A stretch of 64,000 bases of DNA from Odontocerum albicorne (lineage: Eukaryota > Arthropoda > Insecta > Trichoptera > Odontoceridae), in assembly GCA_949825065.1 (NCBI GenBank), contig OX463859.1:2453137-2517136 (forward strand), read 5' to 3'. The first letter of the stretch is position 1, and each line of letters starts with the position of its first letter. A program made the translations under genes and the position numbers. A model generated the notes under the pieces. It was given only the letters and a program-made list of their open reading frames with translations, did no database searches and was not told the origin of the DNA. Below are positions 63,546 to 64,000 of the stretch, one piece after another.

Positions 63546-64000
63546 TGGGATAAAATAAAATAAACGCTTGAATTTTTAACAAAAAAATACTTTTTATTCC
63601 ACTGACTATTGATCCGCCCTACTCATATTCCGAAGCTGTATTCATATGGAATGATCCTGGTTTGTTAGGAGAGCATTCAGACAGGTATCATGTGACCTCC
63701 AAAATTTGTATGGTCTATTGACCCAAAGAAAAAATGTTTAAGAGGGTCCTTTGCATTTTTTTGGTTATTTTTTCATACATTGTATTAATGTTTTAAAGCT
63801 TCTTACGAAGTACGTAACATACTTACTCATACATCTATAGCGCTGTCTATTGTACTTTTTTCTACTTTCTGTCAGCTCACAGAGTCTACTACAGTTGTTT
63901 GATCTCAAAACTTCATCATTTGATACTCTATTGCACCATCAAATCCTCATTATTTTCCTAAACTTTCTACTGTACTTAAATTGAGAAGAAAAATCAATGC
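63546..64000. other. No recognised gene
   Basis: AT-rich to the window edge. Confidence 0.5.

Overview
The window looks like AT-rich, repeat-saturated intergenic DNA from an invertebrate, most likely an insect or other arthropod. No operons, ribosome-binding sites, rRNA genes or convincing host protein-coding genes were found. Nearly every reading frame that can be recognised belongs to a mobile element. The mix is typical of arthropods: mariner elements with D,D(34)D transposases, 5'-truncated LINEs, two tRNA-headed SINE families, Penelope-like retroelements (PLEs), a pogo/Tigger-type relic, TTAA-flanked MITEs and many minisatellites. Family names used here (LINE-A, LINE-B, LINE-D, RTE-A, RTE-B, RTE-C, SINE1, SINE2, families E, F, H, R3) are local labels from comparing copies inside the window, not database names.

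Layout. 0-7 kb: LINE-A and SINE1 ends, a MITE inside a LINE, and nested RTE-type insertions with target-site duplications (TSDs). 8-16 kb: perfect PLE foldbacks (8.4, 14.4 kb), LINE-B ends, and a deleted mariner (11.6 kb). 18-22 kb: a TTAA-flanked MITE, then a higher-order satellite interrupted by a long-TIR MITE and a PLE, then the longest LINE-A copy. 22-31 kb: SINE1 copies, tandem repeats and LINE-D fragments. 31.7-33.0 kb: a full-length mariner with one frameshift. 33.4-34.3 kb: a palindromic satellite. 36-37 kb: a dead mariner. 39-43 kb: family F, TTAA MITEs and an RTE-A insertion. 47.3-48.0 kb: a 51-bp satellite. 50.1-51.1 kb: a second deleted mariner. 52.4-52.9 kb: a 38-bp minisatellite that appears to come from a pogo-type end. 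55.8-56.9 kb: a pogo/Tigger relic. 56.9-57.4 kb: a young RTE-A insertion. 59.4-59.9 kb: a PLE with its C-terminal endonuclease region. 60.8-64 kb: SINE2, a Tc1/mariner-superfamily fragment, SINE1 and RTE-C.

The elements are linked rather than co-functional. SINE1 carries a 3' tail resembling LINE-A, as in SINE/LINE partnerships. The foldbacks at 8.4, 14.4, 15.8, 20.8, 26.4 and 43.9 kb share ends with the PLE that still has coding sequence. Several mariners have ends beginning CGAG, and the window contains at least 22 copies of TACTCGTA/TACGAGTA. In five cases a repeat copy carries this as extra bases beside a TA that its paralogue lacks, which looks like excision scars. This scar pattern and the hammerhead-like, foldback PLE ends are the most unusual signals here. 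All calls come from reading the sequence by eye; boundaries are usually good to a few bases where a TSD is quoted and to about 10-30 bases otherwise.
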